NCBI GenBank assembly: GCA_946406115.1
Contig: OX291545.1
Location: 3,286,001-3,350,000 of the forward strand
Source of the DNA: Apoda limacodes
Lineage: Eukaryota > Arthropoda > Insecta > Lepidoptera > Limacodidae
Direction of reading: 5' to 3'
Length of the DNA stretch: 64,000 bases
Position numbers and translations under genes: made by a program
Notes under the pieces: model-generated
The model's input: the letters and a program-made list of their open reading frames with translations, nothing else
Databases searched by the model: none
What the model was told of the DNA's origin: nothing
In this document: positions 33,496-44,433 of the stretch, piece by piece
Layout: each line of letters starts with the position of its first letter
How positions within the stretch are numbered: position 1 is the first letter of the stretch

Positions 33496-33989
33496 TAAAG
33501 TACACAAAGATTTCAAAAACATACCTTAATTAATAAATATTTTTCATCTGGCGCGTCATTTAGGATTTTTTCTACATTAGCTGCAGTGAATACTTTACAT
33601 TTTTTGCTTGTATAGCCATCTGACTGTCGTTTCAAAAATACGTGTAACTTTATCTAGGTACTTTGATAAATCTATGTCATTGTTGGTTTTAAGAGTGTTT
33701 TTCAACATCGAATATATTGACCATAATGAGGACGGTTTATACTTCACACGTAAATCATTGAAATTAGCCATTAAAACATTTTCAGAGAATTATTTAGTAT
33801 TTCTTCGAGTTTTCTATTCTATTAAAATTATTGAAAGCCGTTAAATATCGCTCTCGCGATTTTGGCGGTAAGAGTCCATTTTCTGCAATTTGCGCCTCAT
33901 TTTAGATTTAAGGTGGAGGAGATTCCATATTAATGTTTTCTATATAATTCCTATATGATTCCTCGCCTGAACGCATTATTCTGTGAATA
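33496..33989. other. Unassigned DNA inside the family-D copy
   Basis: The stretch lies between the two family-D halves and has no recognised feature; a 78-codon open frame at 33608 lacks family resemblance. Confidence 0.4.
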
Positions 33990-34215
33990 AATATCAGTCG
34001 GAAAGTCGCAACAATCTTTTTCTAATATGAAAATGGCGCGCATTTGCAAAAATACGTGCGGGTAGTGTAAATCAGAACTGCATCCTTCGTCTCTTTTTTC
34101 TTTTAGTATTAAAGTGAGTCAAACGTGGATCAAAAGCGCTTCCAAGGAGGTTCGATCGAATTTGGTGCGTAATTTTGAACTTTCGAACAATGTTAAGCTT
34201 CGTAAAACGCAACGG
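33990..34215 (+). repeat. Dispersed repeat family D, copy 2 right part
   Basis: AAAGTGAGTCAAACGTGGAT, CAAAAGCGCTTCCAAGGAGG, TTCGATCGAA and GGTGCGTAATTTTGAAC match 9999-10046 and 10412-10428. In this copy GTTCGATCGAA is followed by TTTGGTGCGTAA at once, with no 32-bp array. Confidence 0.8.
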
Positions 34216-35331
34216 TGGTGTGTGACTACGAGGGGTCTAGTTGGTGGTCATGGGCAGATTTTGTTATGGACGAAGTAATTATTTCGCTTACACACATATC
34301 TTATGACCAAACATAATAAATAATGTCCAAAAAGACGGGGTAATGTGGATAACCATTAAGGTCCTCGTTAGTGTCCAAAGCGATTGGGGCCAGTGTCCAC
34401 ACGAGGGCCCAGAGCAGTTTGTGGACTTCACATTACGTCTTTTATTTTGGACTTATGCAAGTTTCCTCACGATATTTCCCTTATGATGTGATAAAGTTTA
34501 TCAAATGCTATATATGTTCATTACATTGTGCGGCCATAACAATCATTATGTAACGACTCTGGCGAAAGAAAGCAAAAGTAGTCAAAGTACTAAAATAGGC
34601 TAGATTAATAGCTATGTTATGCAAAAGCATGCAGCAATGCACTTGGTAGCTTTTACCATCTTTGCTTGGATGGTAGGAATAAATAAATAATGCCACAATA
34701 TGTAGTAATAAATTTTAGTATATAAATACATACATAGGTCCGGTCCGGACCTAACCTAAAACCGGGGATTTACAGTTTATTAGTCGGTTAAATTTATGAT
34801 TAGTCGGTTAAATTTATGAGGTACATGAAAGAACTTGGAACTAATGATATCAATACAATGAAAACAATACAATGGTTAAATTTAAATTAAGTAAATGAAT
34901 GCAAGTAACTTAAAATTAATCTAAAATTTTTTCTGCTCCATCATCAGATCCTGATCATCATCAATTTATAACCTATTCATAGAGATCATTCCAACGAGCC
35001 TAAACATACCTCTGCTACAAGTTGGTAAAGAGTTGACTATCCTGCAGATTCCAGATGATGCTGCGGCAGATCACAAATTCTGAATCGATGAGGTCTGTAG
35101 AAGTTGCTCAGATCCCTTCACCGAGCAAGAGCTGGTTTTTATGTGGAGAATCTCCAGAAAAATTAAAATAAAATGTCATTTAGAAAGCTTTAGCTTTCCA
35201 GATGGTCATAGGCTACATTTTGTTCTAATAATACATGAAGATAAAGTTGGTACGGACTGCTAGTCAACTATAAAAGTGCTGATGATCTTTAAACATCTGA
35301 ACAGATTTTAATGAATCATTGATAGGAACAT
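34216..35331. other. Mostly unassigned; SINE body fragment near 34461
   Basis: GTTTCCTCACGATATTTCCC at 34461-34480 resembles the body of the tRNA-derived SINE at 3903. At 34739-34755 lies a short palindromic GGTCCGGTCCGGACC. No gene seen. Confidence 0.4.
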
Positions 35332-35465
35332 AGGGTCAGTCAGTACCTGGATGTGGAAAACTCTGACAGTTGAGTGGGCACTAGTTCGACAAACGTTTGC
35401 CAATTCGCACTGGCTAAGCCTCCTTCTTCAAGAAAAGGCCAGTGCCTCTGAACGGTCCGGGGTCG
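35332..35465 (+). mobile_element. 5S-derived SINE, fragment
   Basis: GGTCAGTCAGTACCTGGATG resembles the 5S C-box region, and GCACTGGCTAAGCCTCCTTC followed by TCAAGAAAAGGCCAGTGCC matches the tail of 6481-6825. The middle of the SINE is deleted. Confidence 0.65.
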
Positions 35466-36966
35466 GCACCTTTATAAGTAAAAAATATATTTTGACGGTA
35501 ACTATGTAACTTTTGACGTAACCGCTTTTGGTTATAAACAAAATATAATCCAATTGATTTTAAAGCTGAAAAAGTCAAGTTAAGAGCTCAATTTTCTTGT
35601 GTTAAACTAAGAATTTCCTTTATTCAATATCACACAAAATGTTACGCCTAAGAACAGTGTCAGTGTTTTTAATTAGAAGCATATATTTAGCGCATTTAAT
35701 ATTGTCACAAACTCAAACAAATTTAATGTTATGGTAATCTCATATCATATTATATATTTCAGCAAACAGTATCTTATATGAAAAAAATATTAGTTGGTGC
35801 ATATATGATACGATATTCTCTTTGTTTAACTAATCCTGGTTTACCGTGTACGCCAAACTCTGATCAAAATCTTAGAAATATAAAGGTAGATGATCATTCA
35901 TATAATACTTTTACATTAGAAATTGTGTCAAATCCCAAATTACTTAAAATATACAAAATACGACTGACATGCCTCAATCACAGTTTTTTTAATATGTCAG
36001 TAGTTATTGAAAATGGGGGATTAGTAAACAGCACGCAATAAGCAGTTAGCACTTGCGTCGCCCGCCCGCCCGACCACCGCGCTGCTAGGGCGGCGGCGAC
36101 GTCGGCGCCTCGCGTGCCGACCCTTAATTGCTCAACTTGGTAGCGCCGGCCTTACGCACAGTGCAGCGTTCACACGACACTAATCACTAGACCATTTCAA
36201 AATAGGCAAGTGAGTTATAAAACAACTGAGTCAGTAAAAATATCTTAAAAGACTATAAGACAAAACTTGGTTATAAAATTACTGAATACTGCGTTATCTA
36301 ATTGTGTATTTTTTTAAGCCGGTCAATTTAAACATTAAAACACGTATATATGTATATGTATTCATATTTTAAAGAAAGAAAACATTTTAGCTAAATACTT
36401 ATAAATAATATTCCAAAACTTATTTTCCCTTGAGTTAAGACTTTCGGGTTTTAATAATGTTTAATTTCATATTAATTTCATACAAATATTAGATAAATTC
36501 AAACGAGGCTCTGAAGAAGTGCGTGCGAGCGGTACTTAGGCACCTAGGCAGAGTGAGGTATTGTGTGAAATAGATACCGTATCACCTTCTTCCGCGGCCG
36601 GGTACCGAGTGGTGCTGGATGGTAATTTAACTCATTCTTTTTATTGCCCCGCAGGTAAGAACTTCACCACGTTGCTGGCTCAGCCGTACTTCTGTAGACT
36701 GTTTGGAGTTTCAAACCACAGTGCGTGCGACCAGTTAGGTATAAGTAGTACTTACCTATATTATAAGAGTATGTTAATTCATGACTGAAGAAGCAACATG
36801 AGTCTACCTATACATAGATCTATACATATAGGACCATATATATTTCCTATACAGCGCTAAAATAGTGCCAATATTTCAAAATAACTGTTAAAAATTACTA
36901 GCGAGATGTTCCTACTTCGAAGCAGGGGGCGACTAATGTTTTAAAATTCTTTTATTGATTTTACTT
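35466..36966. other. Gene-free stretch with a GC-rich patch
   Basis: Positions 36055-36135 are strikingly GC-rich (CGCCCGCCCGCCCGACC, GGCGGCGGCGACGTCGG) in otherwise AT-rich DNA. It has no reading frame I recognise and no splice context I trust. A 75-codon frame at 36561-36788 has no family resemblance. Confidence 0.45.
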
Positions 36967-37056
36967 GAAAAATTACGAATTTACTTACAAGTTTCTAACC
37001 CCTATGTTTGTTTACACATCGGGGTTAGAAACTTGTAAGTAAATTCGTAATTTTTC
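36967..37056. repeat. Perfect 36-bp inverted repeat with 18-base loop
   Basis: The left arm 36967-37002 (starts GAAAAATTACGAATTTAC) and right arm 37021-37056 (starts GGGGTTAGAAACTTGTAA) are exact reverse complements over all 36 positions. The loop TATGTTTGTTTACACATC spans 37003-37020. Neither arm occurs elsewhere in the window as far as I can see. Perfect identity implies recent origin or active maintenance. It could encode a hairpin RNA; I see no promoter evidence. Confidence 0.97.
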
Positions 37057-37494
37057 CAGTTATGAAATAAATTTTGCAAAACCCTTTTGTAGGGCTGCCC
37101 TGTGTTGTAATATAAATCCACATTCCAAATAAGTAATATAATCTCTGTCTGTGCGTTGACATTTTAATACTTATTTAAGTCAGTAAGTTTTTATATGTAG
37201 ATTTCTAGTTCCTAATTATTGATTATGAATAGTAATTGGTGTTTAAACAACCGCTAACAAATAGGTAATTACTGTGCATCCGGTGACATAAAAATTGCCA
37301 CAGAGTTAATAAATGTGAAGCGGTTATTTAATATAATATAGCTACCTACTAAAAACTTAATTTTCTCTTTACATCTTTCCCAGATAAGAAAAAAATACGC
37401 AAACAATCATGTTCATATATTATTTACTTCGTTAAGACCGGGCCAACAGCGTCTTCAAATGGAACTGTTTGTTTTTGCGGCGGTATTAAGAATT
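37057..37494. other. Unassigned DNA
   Basis: AT-rich, no feature recognised. Confidence 0.4.
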
Positions 37495-37820
37495 GGTCAA
37501 GTGCGAGTCGGACTCGCGCACGTGGGTTCTGTACCATAATTTTTGTAATTAACAAACATGAACAAAAACAAAAAGTGTGTCGATAAGCGGTCACCTATCC
37601 AATTACTGACCCAGCCTGACTTTGCTTCACTTTGAACATTATTTCTAAGAAACATATATGTTACTGTTTCGCTTAATAATCGCTAGATGTCTCTGATAGA
37701 TGATAATATCTCGGCCCCGTCTCACACTTAGCCGGTCTTAATTATCTGTTGTTATACTTTAAAGCTCACACTATTATCACGGCAAGTTTAAAGCTTTAAT
37801 GTAGTACTGTTTTTTTTAAA
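37495..37820 (+). repeat. GTGCGAGTCGGACTCGC lepidopteran repeat
   Basis: It starts AAGTGCGAGTCGGACTCGCG, followed by GGGTTCTGTACCATAATTTT and AACAAACATGAACAAAAAC, then the block shared with 23690-23890. This opening is one of the most common dispersed repeats in moths and butterflies as I recall them. Non-coding. Confidence 0.8.
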
Positions 37821-37914
37821 TGTCCATACAAATATTAGTTGTTTTAGCAAAAAAAGGATGTAAGTAAACCAAATAAATACTAAAAATAGAAATAAACTGA
37901 GGGTGTATTATATT

Positions 37915-38520
37915 ATGTGTACACGTGTACACAAAGGTAGTAACTCTTTAACGGGACGATATTTACATTTTTAACAAAGTTACCAATAATACTTCAACAG
38001 CTAAGTAGGTATCAATAGTAAGTAGGTAGGTATCAATAGTAAGTAGGTAGGTATCAATAGTAAGTAGGTAGGTATCAATAGTAAGTAGGTAGGTATCAAT
38101 AGTAAGTAGGTAGGTATCAATAGTAAGTAGGTAGGTATCAATAGTAAGTAGGTAGGTATCAATAGTAAGTAGGTAGGTATCAATAGTAAGTAGGTAGGTA
38201 TCAATAGTAAGTAGGTAGGTATCAATAGTAAGTAGGTAGGTATCAATAGTAAGTAGGTAGGTATCAATAGTAAGTAGGTAGGTATCAATAGTAAGTAGGT
38301 AGGTATCAATAGTAAGTAGGTAGGTATCAATAGTAAGTAGGTAGGTATCAATAGTAAGTAGGTAGGTATCAATAGTAAGTAGGTAGGTATCAATAGTAAG
38401 TAGGTAGGTATCAATAGGGAATATCAAATCTAGGTATTATTAAAAAAAAGCTTTGTAACAATGGCTGCTTAAGAATTTTAGATTATTTTAACGAAAAATA
38501 TCCATGGGACTGAAGATGCT
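37915..38520 (+). mobile_element. Family-B retrotransposon 3' fragment split by a minisatellite
   Basis: The left part (ACACAAAGGTAGTAACTCTT, ACAAAGTTACCAATAATACT) aligns with 43212-43286 of the intact family-B tail, and the right part (GCTTTGTAACAATGGCTGC, ATCCATGGGACTGAAGATGC) aligns with 43325-43395. Between them the intact copy has only AGCTATCAATAAGTAAATTT, whereas this copy has a 21-bp array. At GAAGATGCT the element is cut by the poly(T) of a family-A tail. Confidence 0.85.
38001..38417 (+). repeat. 21-bp tandem array, about 20 units
   Basis: The unit is AAGTAGGTAGGTATCAATAGT, repeated essentially without change. It is very close to the local family-B sequence AGCTATCAATAAGTAAAT that it replaces, so it was seeded by the retrotransposon. 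All minus-strand frames stay open, giving 137-154-residue repetitive peptides that I do not regard as genes. Confidence 0.97.
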
Positions 38521-39120
38521 TTTTTTTTATATACTACTAAAGTGGCAAACAAGCTAATGGTCCGCTTGATGGAAAGCGGTCACCGCAGCCTATGGAGGCT
38601 TGCAACACTAGGGGCTTTACTGGCGGTTTGTTGACTCTTTAAAATCTAATAACTTTTCCCTTGAAGAATCTCATATTGTAGTCCTTAAAGAAAACCTTGG
38701 CTGGGAGCTCGTTCCACAACCTAAGCGTTCGCGGGAGGAAGTTCCTCTGAAACCGCACTGTATGTGACCATTAAGATTCTAAGATGTAAGGATGAATGCT
38801 GATGGCAAACGGTGCGATTGTAGAAATAAGCCGTGGGCATCATTTCGAACAATTTCTCAGAATACATCATATTACAAGCGATAGAACTCACACATGGAGG
38901 TAAACTGTTCGATTCAGCTTGTGATTTTGTGATCTTCGACAATTCTCTCAGCCCGCCGTTGAAGCCAAAAGGGCTAAGCTGGTATTCAGGTGCGCCCGTC
39001 CAAAACTGCAGCAGCCTTTGCTCCGAGGTTAAGTACTGCTTAGGATTGTTGAGTACTCCAAGTTTTGTGAACGCCAGCTCCACCTTGTCTTCCGAATGAC
39101 CAATCACAGAATGTTTAAGT
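38519..39120 (-). mobile_element. Family-A retrotransposon 3' fragment
   Basis: The minus strand carries KLGVLNNPKQYLTSEQRLLQ (near 39060), then MMYSEKLFEMMPTAYFYNRT, LPPANA, and a 3' UTR ending TTTGCCACTTTAGTAGTATA followed by the A tail at 38521. A mostly open frame (39161-38721) includes a region that differs from the copy at 866 by deletion. It abuts the family-B fragment tail-to-tail. Confidence 0.85.
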
Positions 39121-40344
39121 ATCATTATAAGGAAAGTCGCCAATTCTTTTGTATAAAGCACCCTGCGAATTATGAAAATAAAAACAATTTTTGTGTGGGT
39201 CTTTCAAACGGTTTATCCATATCCCTAATAATTTTGTTTGTAGACTTAATTAATTAAACCTTCTAGTGCTAAACTCGACTTGAATCAATATTCGGTCATA
39301 TAAGCTTTTCTTACAAGTAGGGTCATATTAAAGTTGTAAAAAAATCAAGCTTCTAAGTCACTGCAGTAAAAAAAATTACCACTACAAATAAATCAAAACC
39401 AATGAGGTAGTCCTCGTTGACCAAGAATCAAGATGTTACATTACAAATATAGGGAAAAATCTAAAAACTGATAATTAAGGCATAAACCTGTGAGACTTGA
39501 TCTCATGATGGAGGAACTATCTACATAATAAGGGCTACATTCATTTTTCATTTAATAATAAAACTTTATCGCAGTTCACATAAGCTCCGGTAGAATTTCA
39601 TCAGAATCGATACAGTGATAACAGAATTACTTACATTATATCTGAGAATCTCAAGTCTCCTGAAATAAACACCGTTATGGATCTAGACAATGGATCTACT
39701 GAGAATGATCCTTAAATACGCTATGAAAAATCACCTTCAAGACATATTACACAATATTTATAATTCAAATACCTACATGAAAACCGCGACGAGTTGCGGA
39801 ACCGCCTCAGACAATATAAACGATACTTATCCGTCCATACAATCGTTAAGGACTCTAAAGTAACTCCCCTTCGACTTTAAATAAAAACAGCTGTCCTTAT
39901 ATCAAAAAGCTAAGACTTTTCATAACGCTTCTCATTTTTTTACAAAGTGTGATGTAGAACGCTGCAAAAATTAGTGTGTTTGTTTAATAGAGTGTAGGGA
40001 AGCGGTCGATGTACAGAAAGCGGTTCTTTTATGTAGTACCTGATGTGTTTGCGTGTCGCACGCGTTTGTAGTATCACCTCGCGCCGTGGAAGTTATTTCC
40101 GGTGAAATATTGCCTGTCATTACAATACCGAACTGTTTTCGTGTGAACAGATACCTATCGCTGTGAAAACTACGGGCAAAGCTTAATAAGTAGATAATAT
40201 CTATTACCTACCTGTTTTTGCAACACTTTCGGGAACACAATCGTCTGATTCTTAATTGATTATGAGTTTATTCATAATCATTTCGTTAAAACACCTAACC
40301 GTGAAAACAGTTTATTTTCCATATTTCTTCAAATACTAAATAAA
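39121..40344. other. Gene-free stretch upstream of a family-A element
   Basis: No recognised coding sequence. The last few hundred bases (39960-40340) may be the 5' UTR or flank of the element that follows; I cannot define a 5' terminus. Confidence 0.4.
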
Positions 40345-40354
40345 CTACTCCATC

Positions 40355-41200
40355 CACATACAATGTCGATTTTTGCAATATCAGGGGTATTCACGCAAAT
40401 CTTAATGCAGTCCACCATCACCTTGAGACTGCGCAGCCTACCATCCTCTTTCTAACGGAGACGCAGATATCCTGCCCGGTCGACACATCATACCTTCATT
40501 ATCCCGGCTACAAACTCGAGCACAATTTTTTGAGTCGTGCCGGTGTATGTATGTTCGTCCGGGAGAATATCTGCTGTTGCCGACTTCATAGCCTTGAAGA
40601 CAGGGACCTGTCGATATTGTGGGTGCGCGTAAATCACGGCGGCCACACTCGTATCTATGCGTACCTATACAGGTCTCATAGCGGTGACAAGGACGTAACT
40701 CGACTCTTCACGCACCTGAGTTTGACGACTGACAAAGTTTTAGAGCAATATTCCACAGCAGAACTAGTGATTTTGGGAGACTTTAACGTTCACCATCGTG
40801 AGTGGCTCAGTTCTCGAATATAGTTCAGGGATATCTGCTCATGAATTTGCTATGGATTCTCTCAGCTGGTACTTTCTCCAACGAGAATACCAGATATAGA
40901 GGACCATACGAGCTCCTTACTGGACCTTCTGCTGACTACACGTCCGGACGGATACTCCGTCTCAGTGGATGCGCCTCTTGGCACCTCGGACCACTGTCTC
41001 GTTCGGACTCAAATGTCATGCACACAACCCGATCCTTCTGGGGCGTGTGTGGCACTATAAGTCGGCAGACTGGGATGGATTGTGAGAATTTTTTGCATCG
41101 TACCCGTGGAGGCAGCTCTGCTTTAGCTCAGATGATCCTGACGTCTGCGCAGCCGCAGTCACTGAGAGAATCCTCGCTGGTATGGAATGTTTCATTCCTA
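40355..41200 (+). pseudogene. APE-type endonuclease of family A
   Basis: The plus strand gives NIRGIHANLNAVHHHLETAQ and PTILFLTETQ with the catalytic Glu near the N-terminus, then an open frame (40530-40823) with SRAGVCMFVREN, RIYAYLYRSH and LVILGDFNVHHREWL holding the catalytic D-N pair. After a frameshift, DAPLGTSDHCLV near 40965-41005 is the terminal SDH box. All catalytic signatures are visible but in different frames. The enzyme would nick genomic DNA to prime reverse transcription. Confidence 0.88.
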
Positions 41201-42058
41201 ACCTGCGAGTAGCTGCCGGCGTCAAAAAACGACCGTGGTTTAATAGGTCTTGCAGAGAAGCTAAAATTCTTAAGCAAACTGCGTATGAGGCTTGGACCAC
41301 GACTCGTAATAATAAGGATCCGAATATTTCTGAGTTAAGACGCAAATTAAATGCTGCCTCGAGGTTCAGTAAGAAAGCAACTGCCAGAGCAAAATTCCAA
41401 TTCATCGGCAAAATAGGTGGGCGACTTGCGAGCTATCCTTCTGGGAGTCGTGCTTTCTGGTCGCTTGCTAAAGCTGCCGAGGGGAACTTCTGCCAGTCGT
41501 CGTTACCACCACTGCAAAAGACCGATGGTGACGTGCCATAGAGCAAAAGATAAAGCCGATCTATTGGGCAGTCTCTTTGCCTCCAACTCGAATATGAACG
41601 ACGAAGGCGCTGTACCACCTACTAAGACCATGCCGCAAATCTCTATAAGACGGTATACAAGCAGTGGTGCTTAAGCAGTGTGCTCCTGAGTTATGTCCTG
41701 TACTCACGCGCCTCTTCGCGCTTTCCTACCATACTAGCCAATTTCCGTCTTCATGGAAGACTGCGAATGTGCATCCGGTGCCCAAAAATCAGATCCATCG
41801 AATTACAGGCCTATCGCTATTACCTCTCTCCACTCCAAGGTGATGGAGCGTGTGATCAACACACAGCTTTTGAGATACCTAGAAAAACACGACCTGGTCA
41901 GCCACCGTCAATATGGCTTTCGCCACGGTCGCTCCACTGGTGACCTTCTAGTGTATCTCACACACCGATGGGCACTAGCCATTGAGAGTCAGGGGGAGGC
42001 CTTGGCATGTAGCCTGGACATAGCGAAGGCGTTCGATCGGGTCTGGCACCGGGGTCTT
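41182..42058 (+). pseudogene. RT N-terminal half of family A
   Basis: The linker frame (41182-41541) reads KKRPWFNRSCREAKILKQTA and LASYPSGSRAFWSLAKAAEG. After a frame change, the frame 41753-42058 carries DPSNYRPIAITSLHSKVMER, QYGFRHGRSTGDLLVYLTHR and SLDIAKAFDRVWHRG with the first RT Asp. The YADD half is absent. The finger box is damaged by the deletion near 41640. This frame then runs in phase through the 42-bp array for another 155 codons. Confidence 0.88.
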
Positions 42059-42059
42059 C

Positions 42060-42521
42060 CTTACGCTATACTCGTTGATCAGAAAGCTCAAATCTATAAT
42101 ACTAACGATATACTAGTAGATCAGAAAGCTCAAATCTATAATACTAACGATATACTAGTAGATCAGAAAGCCCAAATCTTTAATACTAGCGATATACTCG
42201 TAGATCAGAAAGCTCAAATCTATAATACGAACGATATACTCGTAGATCAGAAAGTCCAAATCTTTAATACTAGCAAAATACTCGTAGATCAGAAAGCTCA
42301 AATCTATAATACTTACGCTATACTCGTAGATCAGAAAGCTCTAATCTATAATACTAACGATATACTCGTAGATCAGAAAGACCAAATCTATAATACTAAC
42401 GATATACTCGTAGATCAGAAAGACCAAATCTTTAATACTAGCGATATACTCGTAGATCAGAAAGCTCAAATCTATAATACTAGCGATATACTTGTAGATC
42501 AGAAAGCTCAAATCTATAATC
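42060..42521 (+). repeat. 42-bp tandem array, 11 units, joining families A and B
   Basis: Units follow GATATACTCGTAGATCAGAA then AGCTCAAATCTATAATACTA plus AC, starting right after the family-A RT codons and ending where family B resumes. Forty-two is a multiple of three, and the frame from the RT stays open, repeating ILVDQKAQIYNTND to a stop at 42529. Units alternate between TCTATAATACTAAC and TCTTTAATACTAGC variants. I cannot trace the unit to either element. Confidence 0.96.
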
Positions 42522-43680
42522 CCATATAATGTAAAAAACCATGACATTGTCTTATTTGCTGATGACACCTCTTTGCTTTTTAAAGTTAAGAGACGACAGA
42601 TATATTATAATGAATTAAATAATGCCCTTTCTAAAATTGTAAATTGGTTTAACGCTAATAATTTGTTACTTAATGAAAAAAAAACCAAATGTGTTAAATT
42701 TACATTACCAAATGTTAGTCAGAGACAGACATGTATTAATATTAATGGCGAGCAATTAGAACTTGTTAATTCAACAGTCTTTCTTGGGATTACGCTGGAC
42801 TCCAAACTTAAATGGGGTCCTCATATTCATAACCTAGCCAAAAAACTTAGCTCTGCTGTGTATGCGATCAAGAAAATAAGACATTTGACCGATGTCGACA
42901 CTGCAAAAATAGTATATTTTAGCTATTTCCATAGTTTAATGACATATGGTATCCTATTATGGGGTAGCGCTGCTGATGTAAATACAATATTTTTGTTACA
43001 AAAAAGGGCAATTCGTGCTATTTATAAATTAGGATCTAGGATATCTCTGAGGGATAGGTTTAGGGAAGTAAAAATTTTAACTTTAGTGTCGCAGTACATA
43101 TATGAAAATCTTTTATATGTACATAAAAATATCAATAGTTTCAGCAAGAAAAGTGACGTTCACAAAGTAAATACTAGAAGTAAAAATAAGCTGTTGGTGC
43201 ATGATACACGTCTACACAAAATAAGTAACTCTTTTATGGGGCAATGTATACACTTTTACAACAAAGTTACCAATAATATTCAAAAGCTATCAATAAGTAA
43301 ATTTAAATCTTTTATCAAAAAAGTACTTTGTAAAAAAGCATACTACAATATTTCAGACTATGTAAATGATAAAAATCCTTGGGACTGAAGATGCTCAATT
43401 ACAGGATGCATAGGTAAACCAAATTAAAATGGAAATAATATAAAATTGTACAGCTGAAATTTTTTATTTAAAAATTGATTGTATTTTTAGTTTTTATGAT
43501 TTTTTTTAAAAGAGTAACTATCGAGTTTCTTGCCGTATTCTTCTCGGTAGAAATCAACAACATTGTGAACCGGCGGGAAGGTGGGAGGGTTCAAAAAATA
43601 ATATTTTATAACTTTGACGATTCAAAAGTGATTGTAAAATCCTTATTTGAATAAACCATTTTGACTGTGACTTTGACTTA
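42522..43680 (+). mobile_element. Family-B non-LTR retrotransposon, 3' half
   Basis: The piece starts mid-RT (PYNVKNHDIVLFADDTSLLF, 42522 onward) and includes the RT active site FADD, the C-terminal tail, stop TGA at 43386-43388, a 3' UTR and an end near AATAAACCATTTTGACTGTG ACTTTGACTT. Everything upstream of the ADD box is missing and is replaced by the 42-bp array. Relatives with the same tail are at 33020 (minus) and 37915 (plus). The jockey-like assignment is by RT style. Confidence 0.88.
42540..43388 (+). pseudogene. Family-B ORF2 C-terminal portion, open
   Basis: The frame has no stop from 42532 to TGA at 43386, about 280 codons. Visible parts: LFADDTSLLFK (RT active site), WFNANNLLLNEKKTKCVKF, VNSTVFLGITLDSKLKWGPH (thumb region), SLMTYGILLWGS, LLQKRAIRAIYKLGSRISLR, and a Lys-rich end finishing DYVNDKNPWD. 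The absence of frame damage contrasts with the decayed family-A half next to it, so B is probably the younger partner. It lacks endonuclease and RT N-terminus and could not act alone. Confidence 0.88.
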
Positions 43681-44433
43681 TAATACTACACAATTTCATC
43701 AATCATTACACTATTTCATACAAATTACTATGCGATGTATGTATTTGTTTCATATTTCAAAAGTAATTAATTCCACAACCAAACTTTTCGTTTTTTTACG
43801 GAACGTTTTAACGTTTTTACCGATTTGTAGTCACATTTTTTGTTTTTGTTTTGCTACAAATCATACACAATGCACAAGCTTACAACAAACTCTAATGGTT
43901 TTACTGACTCATCACAACCGAATACAATATACGCCATAGAAATTTGCATAGGTTTTAGAACAGTAGTCACTTCCTTATTTTTTTTCAGCACTAATTACAA
44001 TGAAAAAAAAAATCACTCCGTAACTTAGTGCACTAGACAGAAGTATGTTTTATGACAAATATTTTTTCCAATGCTCTACATATTACAGATTACTTAAAAA
44101 TAATTGGACAAAAACGGCGTACTCGCATTAACGCGATCTGGAATTATTTAGTTAGAATTCATATATGCTAGTTTGTGTTTTAGAAAACACTTAGAATAAG
44201 CCGCGGCCCGAACTAATAAAATCACGACTGCCTTGACTACAACTATATAGGTAGGTACTATAAATATATCCGATTTTTTATCGCATCCGGGGGACCTACA
44301 GGGGAATGTTCTATCTCTCGAAGAATCACATAATTCTAGTTTCTATTAAGTTGTTCACTTTTTAGTCATAGTATTCCAAATAGGTATTTAAAGAAAAGTA
44401 GGTACCTCTTGGTAAATACTCGTTACCTTATTA
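43681..44433. other. Gene-free stretch
   Basis: Nothing recognised; open frames at 43661-44028 are short and low-complexity. Confidence 0.4.

Larger units (their letters stand above)
40345..42058 (+). mobile_element. Family-A retrotransposon, 5' half (endonuclease to RT)
   Basis: The element starts within or just before the endonuclease and ends abruptly inside the RT at SLDIAKAFDRVWHRGL. Its downstream RT half is missing and is replaced by a 42-bp array and the 3' half of family B. Over the shared part it is clearly the same family as 866-2826 (QYGFRHGRSTGDLLVYLTHR against the same with a stop). It carries several frameshifts and at least one small deletion (near 41620-41650). Confidence 0.9.

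Noticed and set aside
36055..36135. CpG-rich host exon or promoter
   Set aside because: The patch is GC-rich, but I see no open frame with family resemblance and no supporting splice or promoter signals. It remains unexplained.
36561..36788. A 75-codon open frame with several Cys residues
   Set aside because: No recognised domain, no neighbours, length within chance expectation for this composition.
37963..38427. A 154-residue minus-strand open frame repeating IDTYLLT
   Set aside because: It is a translation of the 21-bp array. The frame is open only because the unit lacks a stop; there is no start context or conserved domain.
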